From an uncultured Bacteroidales bacterium (GTDB lineage Bacteria > Bacteroidota > Bacteroidia > Bacteroidales > F082), in contig ONFO01000008.1 of assembly GCA_900317155.1 (NCBI GenBank), forward strand, positions 92,516 through 156,515: a stretch of DNA of 64,000 nucleotides, written 5' to 3'. This document shows positions 41,639-50,613 of this stretch, one piece after another. The notes below the pieces were generated by a model. It ran no database searches. It was not told the origin of the DNA and worked only from the letters and a program-made list of their open reading frames with translations. The position numbers and the translations under genes are program-made. The first letter of the stretch is position 1. Every line of letters begins with the position of its first letter.

Positions 41639-43660
41639 ATGCGTTTCCTCTATCCACAAATGCTTTGGGGCTTGCTCGCCCTATTGATTCCGATTATCAT
41701 CCACCTGTTCAACTTCAGGCGGCATAAGTTGGTGTATTTCAGCAATACGGCTGTGTTGCGCTCCATTCAACAGGAGAATGCCAAGACGAGGAAGTTGAAG
41801 TATTTGGTGACGCTATTGCTTCGTTGCCTTTTCATTGCGGCATTGGTTTTGGCTTTTGCTTTCCCGTATCGTCCTGAGAAACAGTTGAATGTCAATGCGG
41901 AGAATGCCCTTGTTGGTATTTATATCGATAATTCAATGAGTATGAAGGGACAGTCGCAGCGCACCACCTTGATTGAGGATGCGCGGCAGTCAGCACGTGA
42001 TTTGGTACATAAGCTTAATCCTTCTAACCGTTACCTGCTGATGACCAACAGCTTCGAGATTCAAAACGAGTACCCAATGAACCAGGAGGAGATGCTCGAC
42101 CAGCTCGACCGCATGAACCCCGATGGTTCACCTGTGCTCATGGGCGAGGTGATTGACCGGTTCGAGATGCTGTGCAAGCAACATGGTTTTGCCAATTCTA
42201 CCTTATTTGTCTATTCCGATTTCCAAAGCAATACCTTCGATTTGTCGGCAGCCAAAGCCGACACAGCCTTGCAGGTGGTGATGGTGCCAATGCTACCTGA
42301 GTTCAAGACCAATCTTTATATCGATTCGGTTTGGTTGGCTTCGCCTATCGTTCAATCGGGCTTGACCAACGAACTGATGGTAAGGGTGGTCAACCAAGGC
42401 GACAAAGAGGTGAAAGGTATGCCCATCAACTTCACCATGAACAATGTAATGGCCGCTTCCACAACGGTGGATTTAGAGAAAAACGGCACAGCTGAGGTGG
42501 AGATGCAATTTGTGGTGGAAGACTCGGGCGAACAGCGTTGCAGCGCCAGCCTGACTGACCACCCCATTACCTTTGACGACAGCTATCATTTCGTGTTAAG
42601 TGTGAAGCCAAGTCTTTCTGTGATAGAGTTAGGAAACCAGCCTTCAAGCTGTGCAATGCTGTTTGACGACGAGCAGTTTCATTACTCATTGATGGAGCCT
42701 TCGCACTTCGATTTGACTACCATTGCACAAGCCCAATTGTTGATAGTGAACGAAAGCGCAGTGATGAATGAGACCTTGCAGCAAACTCTGTTGAATGCGG
42801 TCAGCGAAGGGGCAAGTCTTGTCGTGTTCCCGTCTATGGATGACCCCAAAAACAACCGTTATCTGTACAACAAACTTGGTTTAACCTTGATGGAAGTCGA
42901 TACCAATGCTACATCAGTGGAGGACTTGGCACTGCAACACGCCTTTTTCAACGACATGATTTTGGATTTGCCCCAGCATCCCGACTTTCCCAAGGTAAAG
43001 CGTCATGTCCGCCTGAAAACCAATGGTTTGGCTACTTCCTTGTTGACCTTGCAGAACAGCGACCCGATGCTGATGATGACCTCGGTAGGGAAGGGGCAAG
43101 CCTTCGTGATGGCCACTGCCTTGGATCCTAAATGGAGCGACCTTGCCGACAACGCACTTTTTGTCCCGATGATGGTCAAGATGGCTTTCATGGGTGGAAA
43201 AATGGATAAGCTAGCCTACACGATTGGGCAAGATAAGATATTGGTGCTAAGTGATATAAGCCAAGAAGGCGACCGCCAATATCTCTTTGCTAATTCCGAC
43301 CGAAGCTTTGAACTGATGCCTGCCTCGGAAGTGCGCAACGGCAAGGTATATCTCTATCTCAACGACAACCTACCCTCAGCAGGCTTCTATGACCTTCTTA
43401 TCAACGACACACTGAATCGAGTGACGGCTTGGAACGAAAGCCGAGTGGAATCGAAGATGGACTTTGTGGACAGCGAGGAGGCGAATAAAGCCTTTGGCAA
43501 AGCGGGCTTCGACGTGGCTGCTGTTTTAGACACTTCCGATTTCGCCACCGCCGACTTGGTGGAAGCCATGGCCCATCAGTCGACGCAATGGAAGCTTTTC
43601 GCCTTGATCGCTCTGCTTGCTTTGATTGGCGAGATTGCGGTATTGAGGTTTTGGAAATAG
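41639..43660 (+). CDS. BatA-domain membrane protein
   Basis: 673 residues. The N-terminus is the BatA double-transmembrane domain (MRFLYPQMLWGLLALLIPIIIHLFNFRRHKLVYFSN...LLLRCLFIAALVLAFAF). It is followed by a von Willebrand A-like segment with the metal-site sequence 'YIDNSMSMKG' and a long beta-rich body. A C-terminal helix (LFALIALLALIGEIAVLRFW) closes it. Proteins of this kind are common next to MoxR/Bat clusters and are thought to act in envelope homeostasis; here it stands alone. A -7 box TATTTTTG at 41611 precedes ATG 41639. It converges on the C69 gene with a 7-bp gap. Confidence 0.8.
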   Translation: MRFLYPQMLWGLLALLIPIIIHLFNFRRHKLVYFSNTAVLRSIQQENAKTRKLKYLVTLLLRCLFIAALVLAFAFPYRPEKQLNVNAENALVGIYIDNSMSMKGQSQRTTLIEDARQSARDLVHKLNPSNRYLLMTNSFEIQNEYPMNQEEMLDQLDRMNPDGSPVLMGEVIDRFEMLCKQHGFANSTLFVYSDFQSNTFDLSAAKADTALQVVMVPMLPEFKTNLYIDSVWLASPIVQSGLTNELMVRVVNQGDKEVKGMPINFTMNNVMAASTTVDLEKNGTAEVEMQFVVEDSGEQRCSASLTDHPITFDDSYHFVLSVKPSLSVIELGNQPSSCAMLFDDEQFHYSLMEPSHFDLTTIAQAQLLIVNESAVMNETLQQTLLNAVSEGASLVVFPSMDDPKNNRYLYNKLGLTLMEVDTNATSVEDLALQHAFFNDMILDLPQHPDFPKVKRHVRLKTNGLATSLLTLQNSDPMLMMTSVGKGQAFVMATALDPKWSDLADNALFVPMMVKMAFMGGKMDKLAYTIGQDKILVLSDISQEGDRQYLFANSDRSFELMPASEVRNGKVYLYLNDNLPSAGFYDLLINDTLNRVTAWNESRVESKMDFVDSEEANKAFGKAGFDVAAVLDTSDFATADLVEAMAHQSTQWKLFALIALLALIGEIAVLRFWK

Positions 43661-43667
43661 TGAAGGT

Positions 43668-45365
43668 CTATCTCTCCCTACGTTCAATGACCTTTTTCAA
43701 CTTATAGCGGTCACCCGTTGACTTGCCGATGGCATCGATAAACTGCTTGTTGTAGCCGGGTGTCTCGTAGCCCCAGCGTTGGAAATTACCGTCCTTGTCG
43801 ACACGTTTCACCACTTGGTCGTTGTACTTTACAATCAGGTATTTGGCCAGTTTGTCCCAACGTTGCATCATTTTTTCGGCGTAGGCGATGCTTTTGTTGT
43901 TGAGATAGCTGCGGCGGTCGGCGGGCATCATCTTCTCGATGGCGATGAGCACACTGTCTTGGTCAGCGAAATAATAGTCTTCCAGCTCGTTTTGTGCCTT
44001 GCGGAGGTCGCCAATCATCATGGAATAGCGGGGATAGACCATATTGGCCACCCAGTTGTTCATCCAGAAAGCCGATTGATCACTGAACTCGTTACGCGGG
44101 TTGTTCTCGGGACGGAAGCAGTCGGGCACTTGCGTGATACAGCAATAGAGCGGCACGTAAGCCACCATGTTGGCATCGTCACAGTTGAACCAAGTGACGC
44201 CACCCACGTCGTTGGGCAGCCATGAACGCATCTGGCAGGTCATGGTGAAACCGCTTTGTTGTGTGGCGATGGGACGTTCGCGATAATAAGGGATACTGTC
44301 GCTATCCGTGAAGTGCATAGGCAGGGGACGGATGGGCGTACCCCAAGGGCCAGCGGTCATGTCGGAGGTCATATCAAGAGGAGTGCCTTCAAAATGGTCG
44401 CGCATGTCGGCCTGCAAGTCGCGCAATGACAACGGTTTGTCGGGCTTGATCCAAAGTGGAAGATGGTCGCAAACATCGAACTCACCGTTGATGTAAGGCA
44501 GGTATTTATCCATCTCCTCGTGGCTGTAGTGATGGCGGAAGAAACTCCACACGCGGGCATCGGCATAGCGCACGTTTTCGAAGTCGATGGGGCAGTAGGC
44601 ATCGCGGAACGAGAAGTCCTCGTCCTTGCCGTTGAAATAACCCCATTCCTTGGCGAAGCTGATGACATCGGCAGCATAGATGCATTCAATCTCTGGGTTG
44701 TTGATTTTCTTGAGGTTCTTGCTGCTGATGCTGTTTTTGGAACGCTTCTCCAAGGGGAACTGACGGATGCGGCTCAGGTTGGCGTGGGCGCAGATGCAGT
44801 CGTCGGGGATACGCAAGGCCACCCAAACGGCTCCCTTGTGGCCGGGCCCTTTTCCTATGATTTCCATAATCCAGGCCTCGTTGGGGTCGCAGATGGTGAG
44901 GGTCTCGCCACTGCTGTTGTAGCCGTATTCATCAACCAATTCGACCATGCAGCGGATGGCTTCGCGGGCAGTGGCTGAGCGTTGCAGAGCAAGGCGCATC
45001 AGGCTGAAATAATCCAGCAAACCCTCTTGGTTAACGAGCTCCAGTCGTCCGTCGAAGGTGGTCTCGACGATGGTCACTTGTTTCTCGTTCATCAGGCCGA
45101 CGACGTTATAGGTGTATTCCACCTGTTTCACGTATTGTCCGGCATGCGCAGGCCCCCAGCCGCGAATCTCAATGAGTTCGCCAGGTTCGTGTCGTCCCGA
45201 TGGGCTATAGAATAGCGAGCCCGAGAAGCCGAATCCGTCACAGTTATAGGTACACATCACGCTGCCGTCGGTGGAAGCCTTTTTGCCTACGATGAGGTTG
45301 GTGCAGGCCATTGCAGGAACTGAGACAATAGCCATCATTAAAGTAATGATTAGGAGTTTTTTCAT
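43668..45365 (-). CDS. C69-family dipeptidase, secreted
   Basis: 565 residues from ATG 45365; the frame is open to 45392, but a -7 box (CAAAAGTA on the plus strand near 45390) overlaps it. The signal peptide ends 'VPAMA' directly before C21 of 'CTNLIVGKKASTDGSVM'. This is the N-terminal nucleophile of the Ntn-hydrolase peptidase family C69, so signal cleavage itself would expose the catalytic Cys. The body matches the family ('YNVVGLMNEKQVTIVETTF', 'YGYNSSGETLTICDPNEAWIMEI'). It should cleave dipeptides from peptide N-termini in the envelope. Confidence 0.9.
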   Translation of the reverse strand: MKKLLIITLMMAIVSVPAMACTNLIVGKKASTDGSVMCTYNCDGFGFSGSLFYSPSGRHEPGELIEIRGWGPAHAGQYVKQVEYTYNVVGLMNEKQVTIVETTFDGRLELVNQEGLLDYFSLMRLALQRSATAREAIRCMVELVDEYGYNSSGETLTICDPNEAWIMEIIGKGPGHKGAVWVALRIPDDCICAHANLSRIRQFPLEKRSKNSISSKNLKKINNPEIECIYAADVISFAKEWGYFNGKDEDFSFRDAYCPIDFENVRYADARVWSFFRHHYSHEEMDKYLPYINGEFDVCDHLPLWIKPDKPLSLRDLQADMRDHFEGTPLDMTSDMTAGPWGTPIRPLPMHFTDSDSIPYYRERPIATQQSGFTMTCQMRSWLPNDVGGVTWFNCDDANMVAYVPLYCCITQVPDCFRPENNPRNEFSDQSAFWMNNWVANMVYPRYSMMIGDLRKAQNELEDYYFADQDSVLIAIEKMMPADRRSYLNNKSIAYAEKMMQRWDKLAKYLIVKYNDQVVKRVDKDGNFQRWGYETPGYNKQFIDAIGKSTGDRYKLKKVIERRER

Positions 45366-45461
45366 TGTATGAATAGTTGTTATGTCCTGCAAAAGTACAT
45401 TATTTTTCTTTGTACAGCCTAGAAATGAAACATATAAAGCTTTCTACTGCTGGAAAATGAG

Positions 45462-45469
45462 TAATTTTG
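45462..45469 (+). promoter_or_regulatory. -7 box of the ECF sigma operon
   Basis: TAATTTTG in the 190-bp space between the divergent C69 and sigma genes. The leader would be about 80 nt. Confidence 0.4.
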
Positions 45470-45555
45470 CTCAGAATTGAAAAAAATCAAAAAACCGATT
45501 TTACTTTTCCCATTTTATCGGGTATATAAGTTGTATGACATGAGTTGAGTAAAGA

Positions 45556-46095
45556 ATGCCAACAGACCAAGAAATCATTGTAGCAATAAAGGAGGATTCC
45601 CAAAGGGGATTTGGTCTTCTTATGGCTTCCTACATGAAGCCTGTCTATTGGCATATCCGTCGTATGGTAGTGGCCCATGCCGATGCCCAAGATGTGATGC
45701 AGGAAACCTTTGTGCGTGTCTTTCGTTCGTTTGATCAATATAAAGAAGACCAGCCGCTTAACGCATGGATTTTTGGTATCGCCACCAATGAAGCCTTGAG
45801 ATTCTTAGGCAAGAGCAAGGGCAAGAGTTTACTCTCATTGGAGGATACTTCAGAAGACCTTTTCAGTCTGAAAGCCGACGACTACGTTGACTATAGCGAT
45901 GTTGAAGCCGTAAAACTGCAAAAAGCCATTCTCTCATTGCCTGCCAAACAGCAGATTGCTTTCAACCTGCGCTATTATAACGAGCTTTCATACGATGACA
46001 TCGCCTTAATCACTGGGTCGACAGCTGCCAATGTGAAAGCCAATTACCACAATGCCAAAGAAAAGATTGTAAATTACATGAAATCAAATGATTAG
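45556..46095 (+). CDS. ECF-type RNA polymerase sigma factor
   Basis: 179 residues. Region 2 shows 'VYWHIRRMVVAHADAQDVMQETFVRVFRSFDQY', including the DA.D..QE.F core. Region 4 has 'LPAKQQIAFNLRYYNELSYDDIALITGSTAANVKANYHNAKEKI'. It heads an operon with a small membrane protein starting 3 bp after it, a Spy-like periplasmic protein and probably the TonB-receptor-like barrel. The layout suggests an envelope stress or uptake response. Confidence 0.92.
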   Translation: MPTDQEIIVAIKEDSQRGFGLLMASYMKPVYWHIRRMVVAHADAQDVMQETFVRVFRSFDQYKEDQPLNAWIFGIATNEALRFLGKSKGKSLLSLEDTSEDLFSLKADDYVDYSDVEAVKLQKAILSLPAKQQIAFNLRYYNELSYDDIALITGSTAANVKANYHNAKEKIVNYMKSND

Positions 46096-46098
46096 GAT

Positions 46099-46416
46099 AT
46101 GGAAAACGATTTGGAGAAAATGAAAAAGACAATGCCTTACACGGTTCCAGATGGGTTCTTCGACATGATGGAAGAGCGCCTGAGGCAAGAAACGATGGCG
46201 AAAAAGGAGAAACCCAATCTGCGGAATACCGCTCTTTGGATGGGTCTCGCCGTGGCGGCCTCGTTGGCCTTGCTGATGGTATTGCGTAAAGGCGTGTTCC
46301 AAACTAAAGAATCATCGTTTGAACAGGTGGAGATAGCGTTCACCCAACTCAGCGATACTGACCAGGAGCTTATGTTTGACTTTTATGATGAAATCGAATA
46401 TCTTGACAATTACTAA
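46099..46416 (+). CDS. Small single-pass membrane protein, putative anti-sigma factor
   Basis: 105 residues. A charged N-terminal region (MENDLEKMKKTMPYTVPDGFFDMMEERL) is followed by one membrane helix (ALWMGLAVAASLALLMVL, about 44-61) and an acidic tail. The 'PDGFFD...LR' N-terminus is frequent in small proteins encoded directly after Bacteroidales ECF sigma factors, which supports an anti-sigma role. The assignment rests on position and topology, not on a recognised zinc-binding domain. Confidence 0.65.
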   Translation: MENDLEKMKKTMPYTVPDGFFDMMEERLRQETMAKKEKPNLRNTALWMGLAVAASLALLMVLRKGVFQTKESSFEQVEIAFTQLSDTDQELMFDFYDEIEYLDNY

Positions 46417-46428
46417 AAATATCGAATC

Positions 46429-46881
46429 ATGAAAAACCTAATGAAAATCAACATGGTGGCTTTGATGGTGTTTGTGTTTTGCACCATTGGTATGGCCCAA
46501 AACGAAAAACAACGTATGAACCGCGAACAATTGGCGGAGAAACAAGCGATGCACATTGCACAAGAACTCGCTCTCGACGATGCGACCACACAACATTTTG
46601 TTGAGACTTATTGTGCCTGCCAGCAGGAGGTTTGGGCACTTGGTCCAAAGCCGGAAATCGAGTCTGCGACTGAAGAGGGGGCCGAACAGGCCATTAAGGA
46701 ACGCTTTGAGCGTAGCCGAGCCGTCCTTGACCTGCGTGAAAAATACTATGAGGAGTATAGCAAATTCCTTACGCAGAAACAGATATTGCGCGTCTATGAA
46801 TTGGAACACCAAGCTATGAATCGCCTGCACAAGCATCGTGAACATAATCAAAAAGGTCACGAAAGACCAAAGAAAGAATGA
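46429..46881 (+). CDS. Periplasmic helical protein, Spy/CpxP-like
   Basis: 150 residues with a signal peptide ending 'CTIGMAQ'. The rest is almost entirely charged alpha-helix ('REQLAEKQAMHIAQELALDD', 'FERSRAVLDLREKYYEEYSKFLTQKQILRVYELEHQAMNRL') with a basic His/Lys-rich tail. This resembles Bacteroidota relatives of Spy/CpxP chaperones, which commonly follow ECF sigma and anti-sigma genes. It would bind unfolded proteins in the periplasm; this is inferred. Confidence 0.6.
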   Translation: MKNLMKINMVALMVFVFCTIGMAQNEKQRMNREQLAEKQAMHIAQELALDDATTQHFVETYCACQQEVWALGPKPEIESATEEGAEQAIKERFERSRAVLDLREKYYEEYSKFLTQKQILRVYELEHQAMNRLHKHREHNQKGHERPKKE

Positions 46882-46891
46882 GAATTATTCC

Positions 46892-46899
46892 TATTTTTG
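46892..46899 (+). promoter_or_regulatory. -7 box before the barrel gene
   Basis: TATTTTTG, 24 bp before ATG 46924. It gives the barrel gene its own promoter in addition to the sigma operon. Confidence 0.5.
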
Positions 46900-46923
46900 C
46901 AACCTATTTTTATAACAACAATA

Positions 46924-49551
46924 ATGAAGAAGTCTTTTTCCTTGAGAGCCATGTTCTCTCTGCTATTAATCCTTTCGACGATATTGTGTATGGCGCAACC
47001 TCCTGGCGGCAGAAATCCTGGCGGTCGCCCTCCTGGAGGCCGTCCTCCATACGGTGGTGACCGTCAATGGGGGCAGACTCAGCAGGGTAATATGCCTACT
47101 GTGAAGCAAAAAAAGAAAGTCCGTGAGGGTGATACCTTCCAAGTGGTTGGCGTGTTGCGCGATGCCAAGACGGGCGAGTTTATGCCTTACGTCAACGTGG
47201 CAGTGCTCGACTCTATCGACTCGGAGTTTGTCAAAGGCAGTATCAGCAATATGGACGGCGTTTTCGAAATCGATGACGTGCCGCAAGGGTCTTTCGTGCT
47301 TCGTGTGTCGGCTATCGGTTATGAGAGCTATATGCATCCTTTCAAGGTGACCAATAATACTAACCTTGGCACGTTGCGCATCAATCCTGGCGTCACCTCT
47401 TTGGGCGAAGTCACAGTGGCCGCTGAAAGGCCGTTGTATGCCATGGAAGGTGAGAAGCTGATTTACAACGTCAGTGAGGACCCGTCCATCCAAACGGGAA
47501 CCACAGAGGATGCCTTGCAGAATGCACCCGGCGTGGAGGTCGACGTGGAAGGCAACATCACGCTGCGTGGTGTGTCGAGCGTGGAGATTTGGGTCAACGA
47601 CAAGCCCTCCAAACTCACCGAGGAAAACCTGAAGACCTACCTTCAGACCTTGCCCGCCAATGCCATCGCACGCATCGAGACCATCACCAACCCTTCAGCC
47701 AAATATGCCACTGATGCCGAGGCGGTTATCAACATTGTTACTTCAGCCCACATCAAGAGCAACCAGTTCATCAGCTTAGGCGTGAACGGCTCCAACCAGC
47801 CTTTTGTCTCGCCTTGGGTCAGCTATATGTGGAAGAAGGAAAAGTTGAGTGTCAACCTGTTTGCCTCGGGACGTTACAGCAACAGAATCAACACTACCGA
47901 CAGTTGGGAGCTGAAACGTGAGGACGGTGCTACCGTAGGGACATATGACTCTGTGTGGTACAGAACTTCATCGCAGAAACAGGACAGCCGCAACCTCAGT
48001 GGCAATCTTTTCATGAATGTTGACTATGAGATCGATTCCACAAGTGACATTTCCTTCGATGCAGGTGGTTTCTACAACAACAGCCGCAGTCTCAGTAGCC
48101 GCCTCGAAGAACAGACCTTCTATTTGCAGCCTGTCGATAGCATTTTGGCCTACAGCATTGGCGATACTACCCATTCAGGTTCTGGTTTCGGTCACATTGG
48201 CGCTGACTACACCAAGAAGTTTGACGATAAGGGTCATAATCTTAGCATTGGTTTGAACAGTCGCCTCAACAAGAACGCTTCCGACCAATATTACAACCGT
48301 TTCTACGATGTCTACACCGACTTTGACGAAAACCGTTATCTGCTGTCAAACACATTTGGCTTGGGTATCAACCTTGACGCACGTTACAATCGTCCATACA
48401 GCGAGGACGGTGAGCTCAGCTATGGCTTGCGTGCTGACCATCAGATGAATAACAACGACTACAAACGTTACTATTCCAACGACGGTGGCCACAATTATGA
48501 CAGTATCGACATCCTTCGCACCTACCATTTTAACGGTTCTGAGACAGGTTTGAATGCCGATGTCAACTGGACACGTCGCTGGGGTGGATTTACACTCAGC
48601 ACCGGAATGGGAGTGGGTAATGACCGTATCTCATACGATTATGTCAGCGATATGCCGTTTGCCGATAAGAACACGCTGTTTTTCTGGAATGTGCGTCCAT
48701 CTGTTCATTTGACCTATCGTACGGAATCCATGCACAACTGGAAACTCAACTATTCGATGCGCATGTCGCATCCCGACGAGGATGAAATCAGCACCTTCCG
48801 CAGGTATGGTGAGGATAGCTATTCTACTGGTAATATAAATGGACTCAAAAACAGCTATACCCACAACATGGAGGCAGGTTGGCAGAAGTTCTTTGAGCGT
48901 TTCGGAAACATCGGTCTCGAAGCCTACGGTCGTCTGAGTACCAATGAGGTCAGTTCGTTGACGGACGCCGAATACGACGACTATCTGGAACGAATCGTCA
49001 ACTACTCGATACCTTATAACATGGGAACCTCATGGCGTTATGGTACTTCACTCAACATGACTTACCGTCCCACGGGATTCTTCAATGTGCGCTTGTATGC
49101 CAACGTGTATGATTATGGCTACCGCATGGAATATGACCGCAATGGTGTGCATCAGATTGACCAACGCGACAAATGGTCGTGGAGTGTGCGTGTCAACGCT
49201 TGGGCGAAGCTCTTCAATCAGCTGCAAGTCACAGCTTCTGCCAATTACAACTCACCGACCATCAGCCTGATGAGCGAACGCAAGGCGCGTTATTTCCTCA
49301 ACATGGGACTCCGTAGTGACTTCTTCAACCGTCGTTTGTCGGTGTTCGTCAACGTTCAGGACATCTTCAACTGGGGTGCAAAGATCGGTTCGGGCTCGAG
49401 CAACACCAACCCGTACTATCTCAGCGACAGCACCCGCAAGATGCTCAACAGCCGTTACATCTCTGCTGGCTTCACGCTGCGTTTTGGAAAGATGGAGCTC
49501 GAACGCCAAGCCAAAGAGGGTGAGAACGAGTCGGGTGATAGCTTGGAATGA
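46924..49551 (+). CDS. TonB-dependent-receptor-like outer membrane beta-barrel protein
   Basis: 875 residues from ATG 46924. A signal peptide (MKKSFSLRAMFSLLLILSTILCMAQ) precedes an unusual Pro/Gly/Arg-rich stretch (GGRNPGGRPPGGRPP). A carboxypeptidase-D-like regulatory domain follows ('GVLRDAKTGEFMPYVNVAVLDS...GVFEIDDVPQGSFVLRVSAIGYE'). Next come a plug region ('TTEDALQNAPGVEVDVEGNITLRGVSSVEIWVNDKPS...IETITNPSAKYATDAEAVINIV') and a long barrel ending in alternating strands. It resembles the outer-membrane beta-barrel family 3 proteins, which may not all transport. The adjacent ECF sigma operon suggests shared control. Confidence 0.85.
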   Translation: MKKSFSLRAMFSLLLILSTILCMAQPPGGRNPGGRPPGGRPPYGGDRQWGQTQQGNMPTVKQKKKVREGDTFQVVGVLRDAKTGEFMPYVNVAVLDSIDSEFVKGSISNMDGVFEIDDVPQGSFVLRVSAIGYESYMHPFKVTNNTNLGTLRINPGVTSLGEVTVAAERPLYAMEGEKLIYNVSEDPSIQTGTTEDALQNAPGVEVDVEGNITLRGVSSVEIWVNDKPSKLTEENLKTYLQTLPANAIARIETITNPSAKYATDAEAVINIVTSAHIKSNQFISLGVNGSNQPFVSPWVSYMWKKEKLSVNLFASGRYSNRINTTDSWELKREDGATVGTYDSVWYRTSSQKQDSRNLSGNLFMNVDYEIDSTSDISFDAGGFYNNSRSLSSRLEEQTFYLQPVDSILAYSIGDTTHSGSGFGHIGADYTKKFDDKGHNLSIGLNSRLNKNASDQYYNRFYDVYTDFDENRYLLSNTFGLGINLDARYNRPYSEDGELSYGLRADHQMNNNDYKRYYSNDGGHNYDSIDILRTYHFNGSETGLNADVNWTRRWGGFTLSTGMGVGNDRISYDYVSDMPFADKNTLFFWNVRPSVHLTYRTESMHNWKLNYSMRMSHPDEDEISTFRRYGEDSYSTGNINGLKNSYTHNMEAGWQKFFERFGNIGLEAYGRLSTNEVSSLTDAEYDDYLERIVNYSIPYNMGTSWRYGTSLNMTYRPTGFFNVRLYANVYDYGYRMEYDRNGVHQIDQRDKWSWSVRVNAWAKLFNQLQVTASANYNSPTISLMSERKARYFLNMGLRSDFFNRRLSVFVNVQDIFNWGAKIGSGSSNTNPYYLSDSTRKMLNSRYISAGFTLRFGKMELERQAKEGENESGDSLE

Positions 49552-49558
49552 TTCTGGG

Positions 49559-49581
49559 CCTGCAATCGGCCCGATTGCAGG
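49559..49581. repeat. RAYT-associated palindrome, copy 1
   Basis: CCTGCAATCG-GCC-CGATTGCAGG, perfect 10-bp arms. It lies 7 bp after the barrel gene stop and 52 bp before the RAYT gene. The flanks (TGGG before, AAGA after) are identical to copy 2. Confidence 0.85.
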
Positions 49582-49632
49582 AAGAACACTCCCGGAAATT
49601 CTCATCAACCCTATTCAGAAAACAACAACAAT

Positions 49633-50304
49633 ATGTCTTCAATAGAACCATTTGACAAACGCCAAATGCCGATCTGGCATTATCGCGGTAAGTTCCCTCA
49701 TCGCGAATACAAACCGTTGCAATTCATCACGTATCGTTTGTATGATTCTGTGCCAAAGATAGTCATTGATGCTTGGAAAGAAGAACTAAAGGTGACGGAA
49801 ATGACCTTGCCGAATGATCCGAAGGCACAAGAATTACGAAAACGTATTGACAAATACGAAGATGCAGGATACGGCCAGTGCTTTCTCAAAGATGCAAGAA
49901 TAGCTTCAATGGTTCAAGAGAACCTTTTCCATTTTAATGGAATCAGATATAATGTCTTGAGTTGGTGTATTATGCCTAACCATGTACATGTTTTGATTGA
50001 AGTTAAAGAAGGGTGGACTTTAAGTACCATTATGCACGGATGGCGTTCGTACACAGCTCATCAGGCTAATAAAATCCTCGGAAGAACAGGTGATTTTTGG
50101 ATGGATGAGTATTTTGACCGTTATATTCGCGATGAAAAACATTTGGATACAGTTATCAACTACATTGACAACAATCCTGTCAAAGCGGGTCTTATAGAGG
50201 AGGGCCAATTCTGGCCATGGAGTAGCCTGGGCCTGCAATCGGCCCGATTGCAGGAAGACTCTACAATGAGCAAACCGATACTCGGATCGAATGACGGCCA
50301 GTAA
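49633..50304 (+). CDS. REP-associated tyrosine transposase (RAYT, Y1_Tnp family)
   Basis: 223 residues of the Y1/IS200-like single-strand transposase family. The metal-binding HUH-type motif is 'IMPNHVHVLIEV'. The catalytic-helix region contains 'TGDFWMDEYFDRYIRDEKHLDTVINYIDNNPVKAGLIEE', which is typical of RAYTs. These domesticated transposases act on short palindromic REP sequences. Three copies of such a palindrome lie at 49559, 50232 and 50385. Copy 2 is inside the coding region and provides the C-terminal residues 'GLQSARLQEDS', so the element overlaps its own transposase gene. No inverted-repeat IS ends are seen. Confidence 0.88.
   Translation: MSSIEPFDKRQMPIWHYRGKFPHREYKPLQFITYRLYDSVPKIVIDAWKEELKVTEMTLPNDPKAQELRKRIDKYEDAGYGQCFLKDARIASMVQENLFHFNGIRYNVLSWCIMPNHVHVLIEVKEGWTLSTIMHGWRSYTAHQANKILGRTGDFWMDEYFDRYIRDEKHLDTVINYIDNNPVKAGLIEEGQFWPWSSLGLQSARLQEDSTMSKPILGSNDGQ
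50232..50254. repeat. RAYT-associated palindrome, copy 2, inside the RAYT coding region
   Basis: Identical to copy 1 over the 23-bp palindrome and its near flanks, in the same orientation. It lies 47 bp before the RAYT stop. Confidence 0.85.
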
Positions 50305-50384
50305 AAACGATAGCTGTCATCACATTGATTCCGTTAAACGGGTATCACGGATGAAAACTAAATGTGGTCGTGCAGCAGCCAAGG

Positions 50385-50407
50385 CCTGCAATCGGCTTGA
50401 TTGCAGG
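50385..50407. repeat. RAYT-associated palindrome, copy 3 (diverged)
   Basis: CCTGCAATC-GGCTT-GATTGCAGG, same arms with a changed centre. It lies 81 bp after the RAYT stop. Confidence 0.8.
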
Positions 50408-50431
50408 AAATATTAAAGTCAAAAGTAAAGC

Positions 50432-50450
50432 GTCAGTCGGGCCGACTGAC
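50432..50450. repeat. Palindrome GTCAGTCGG-G-CCGACTGAC
   Basis: Perfect 9-bp arms. It is followed by GACGGCCCAGTAAAA, nearly the same as GACGGCCAGTAAAA at the RAYT stop (50293), so the two sites may be copies of one larger unit. Confidence 0.7.
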
Positions 50451-50460
50451 GGCCCAGTAA

Positions 50461-50502
50461 AATGGCCGCTCTCACGATGATGCGAGAGCGGCCATTGTTT
50501 TT
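50461..50502. terminator. Strong hairpin terminator between RAYT and M16 genes
   Basis: AATGGCCGCTCTC pairs perfectly with GAGAGCGGCCATT (13 bp) over a 10-nt loop. GTTTTT follows on the plus strand and TTTTAC on the minus strand, so it may stop transcription from both sides. Confidence 0.8.
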
Positions 50503-50506
50503 AAGC

Positions 50507-50577
50507 TTTTGAAACCATGTCATCCCCGCGGCATGTAATGCGGTGGCAAGGGATCTATGGTTTCAAAATTACATGCC
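50507..50577. repeat. Nested inverted repeats downstream of the M16 gene
   Basis: TTTTGAAACCAT (50507-50518) pairs with ATGGTTTCAAAA (50557-50568). GGCATGTAAT (50530) pairs with ATTACATGCC (50568), so two alternative folds compete. No coding signal lies in 50305-50613; this stretch is made of repeats. Confidence 0.65.
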
Positions 50578-50613
50578 TTCGCACATATCTACGCACGGAA
50601 TGACATGCGCGGA

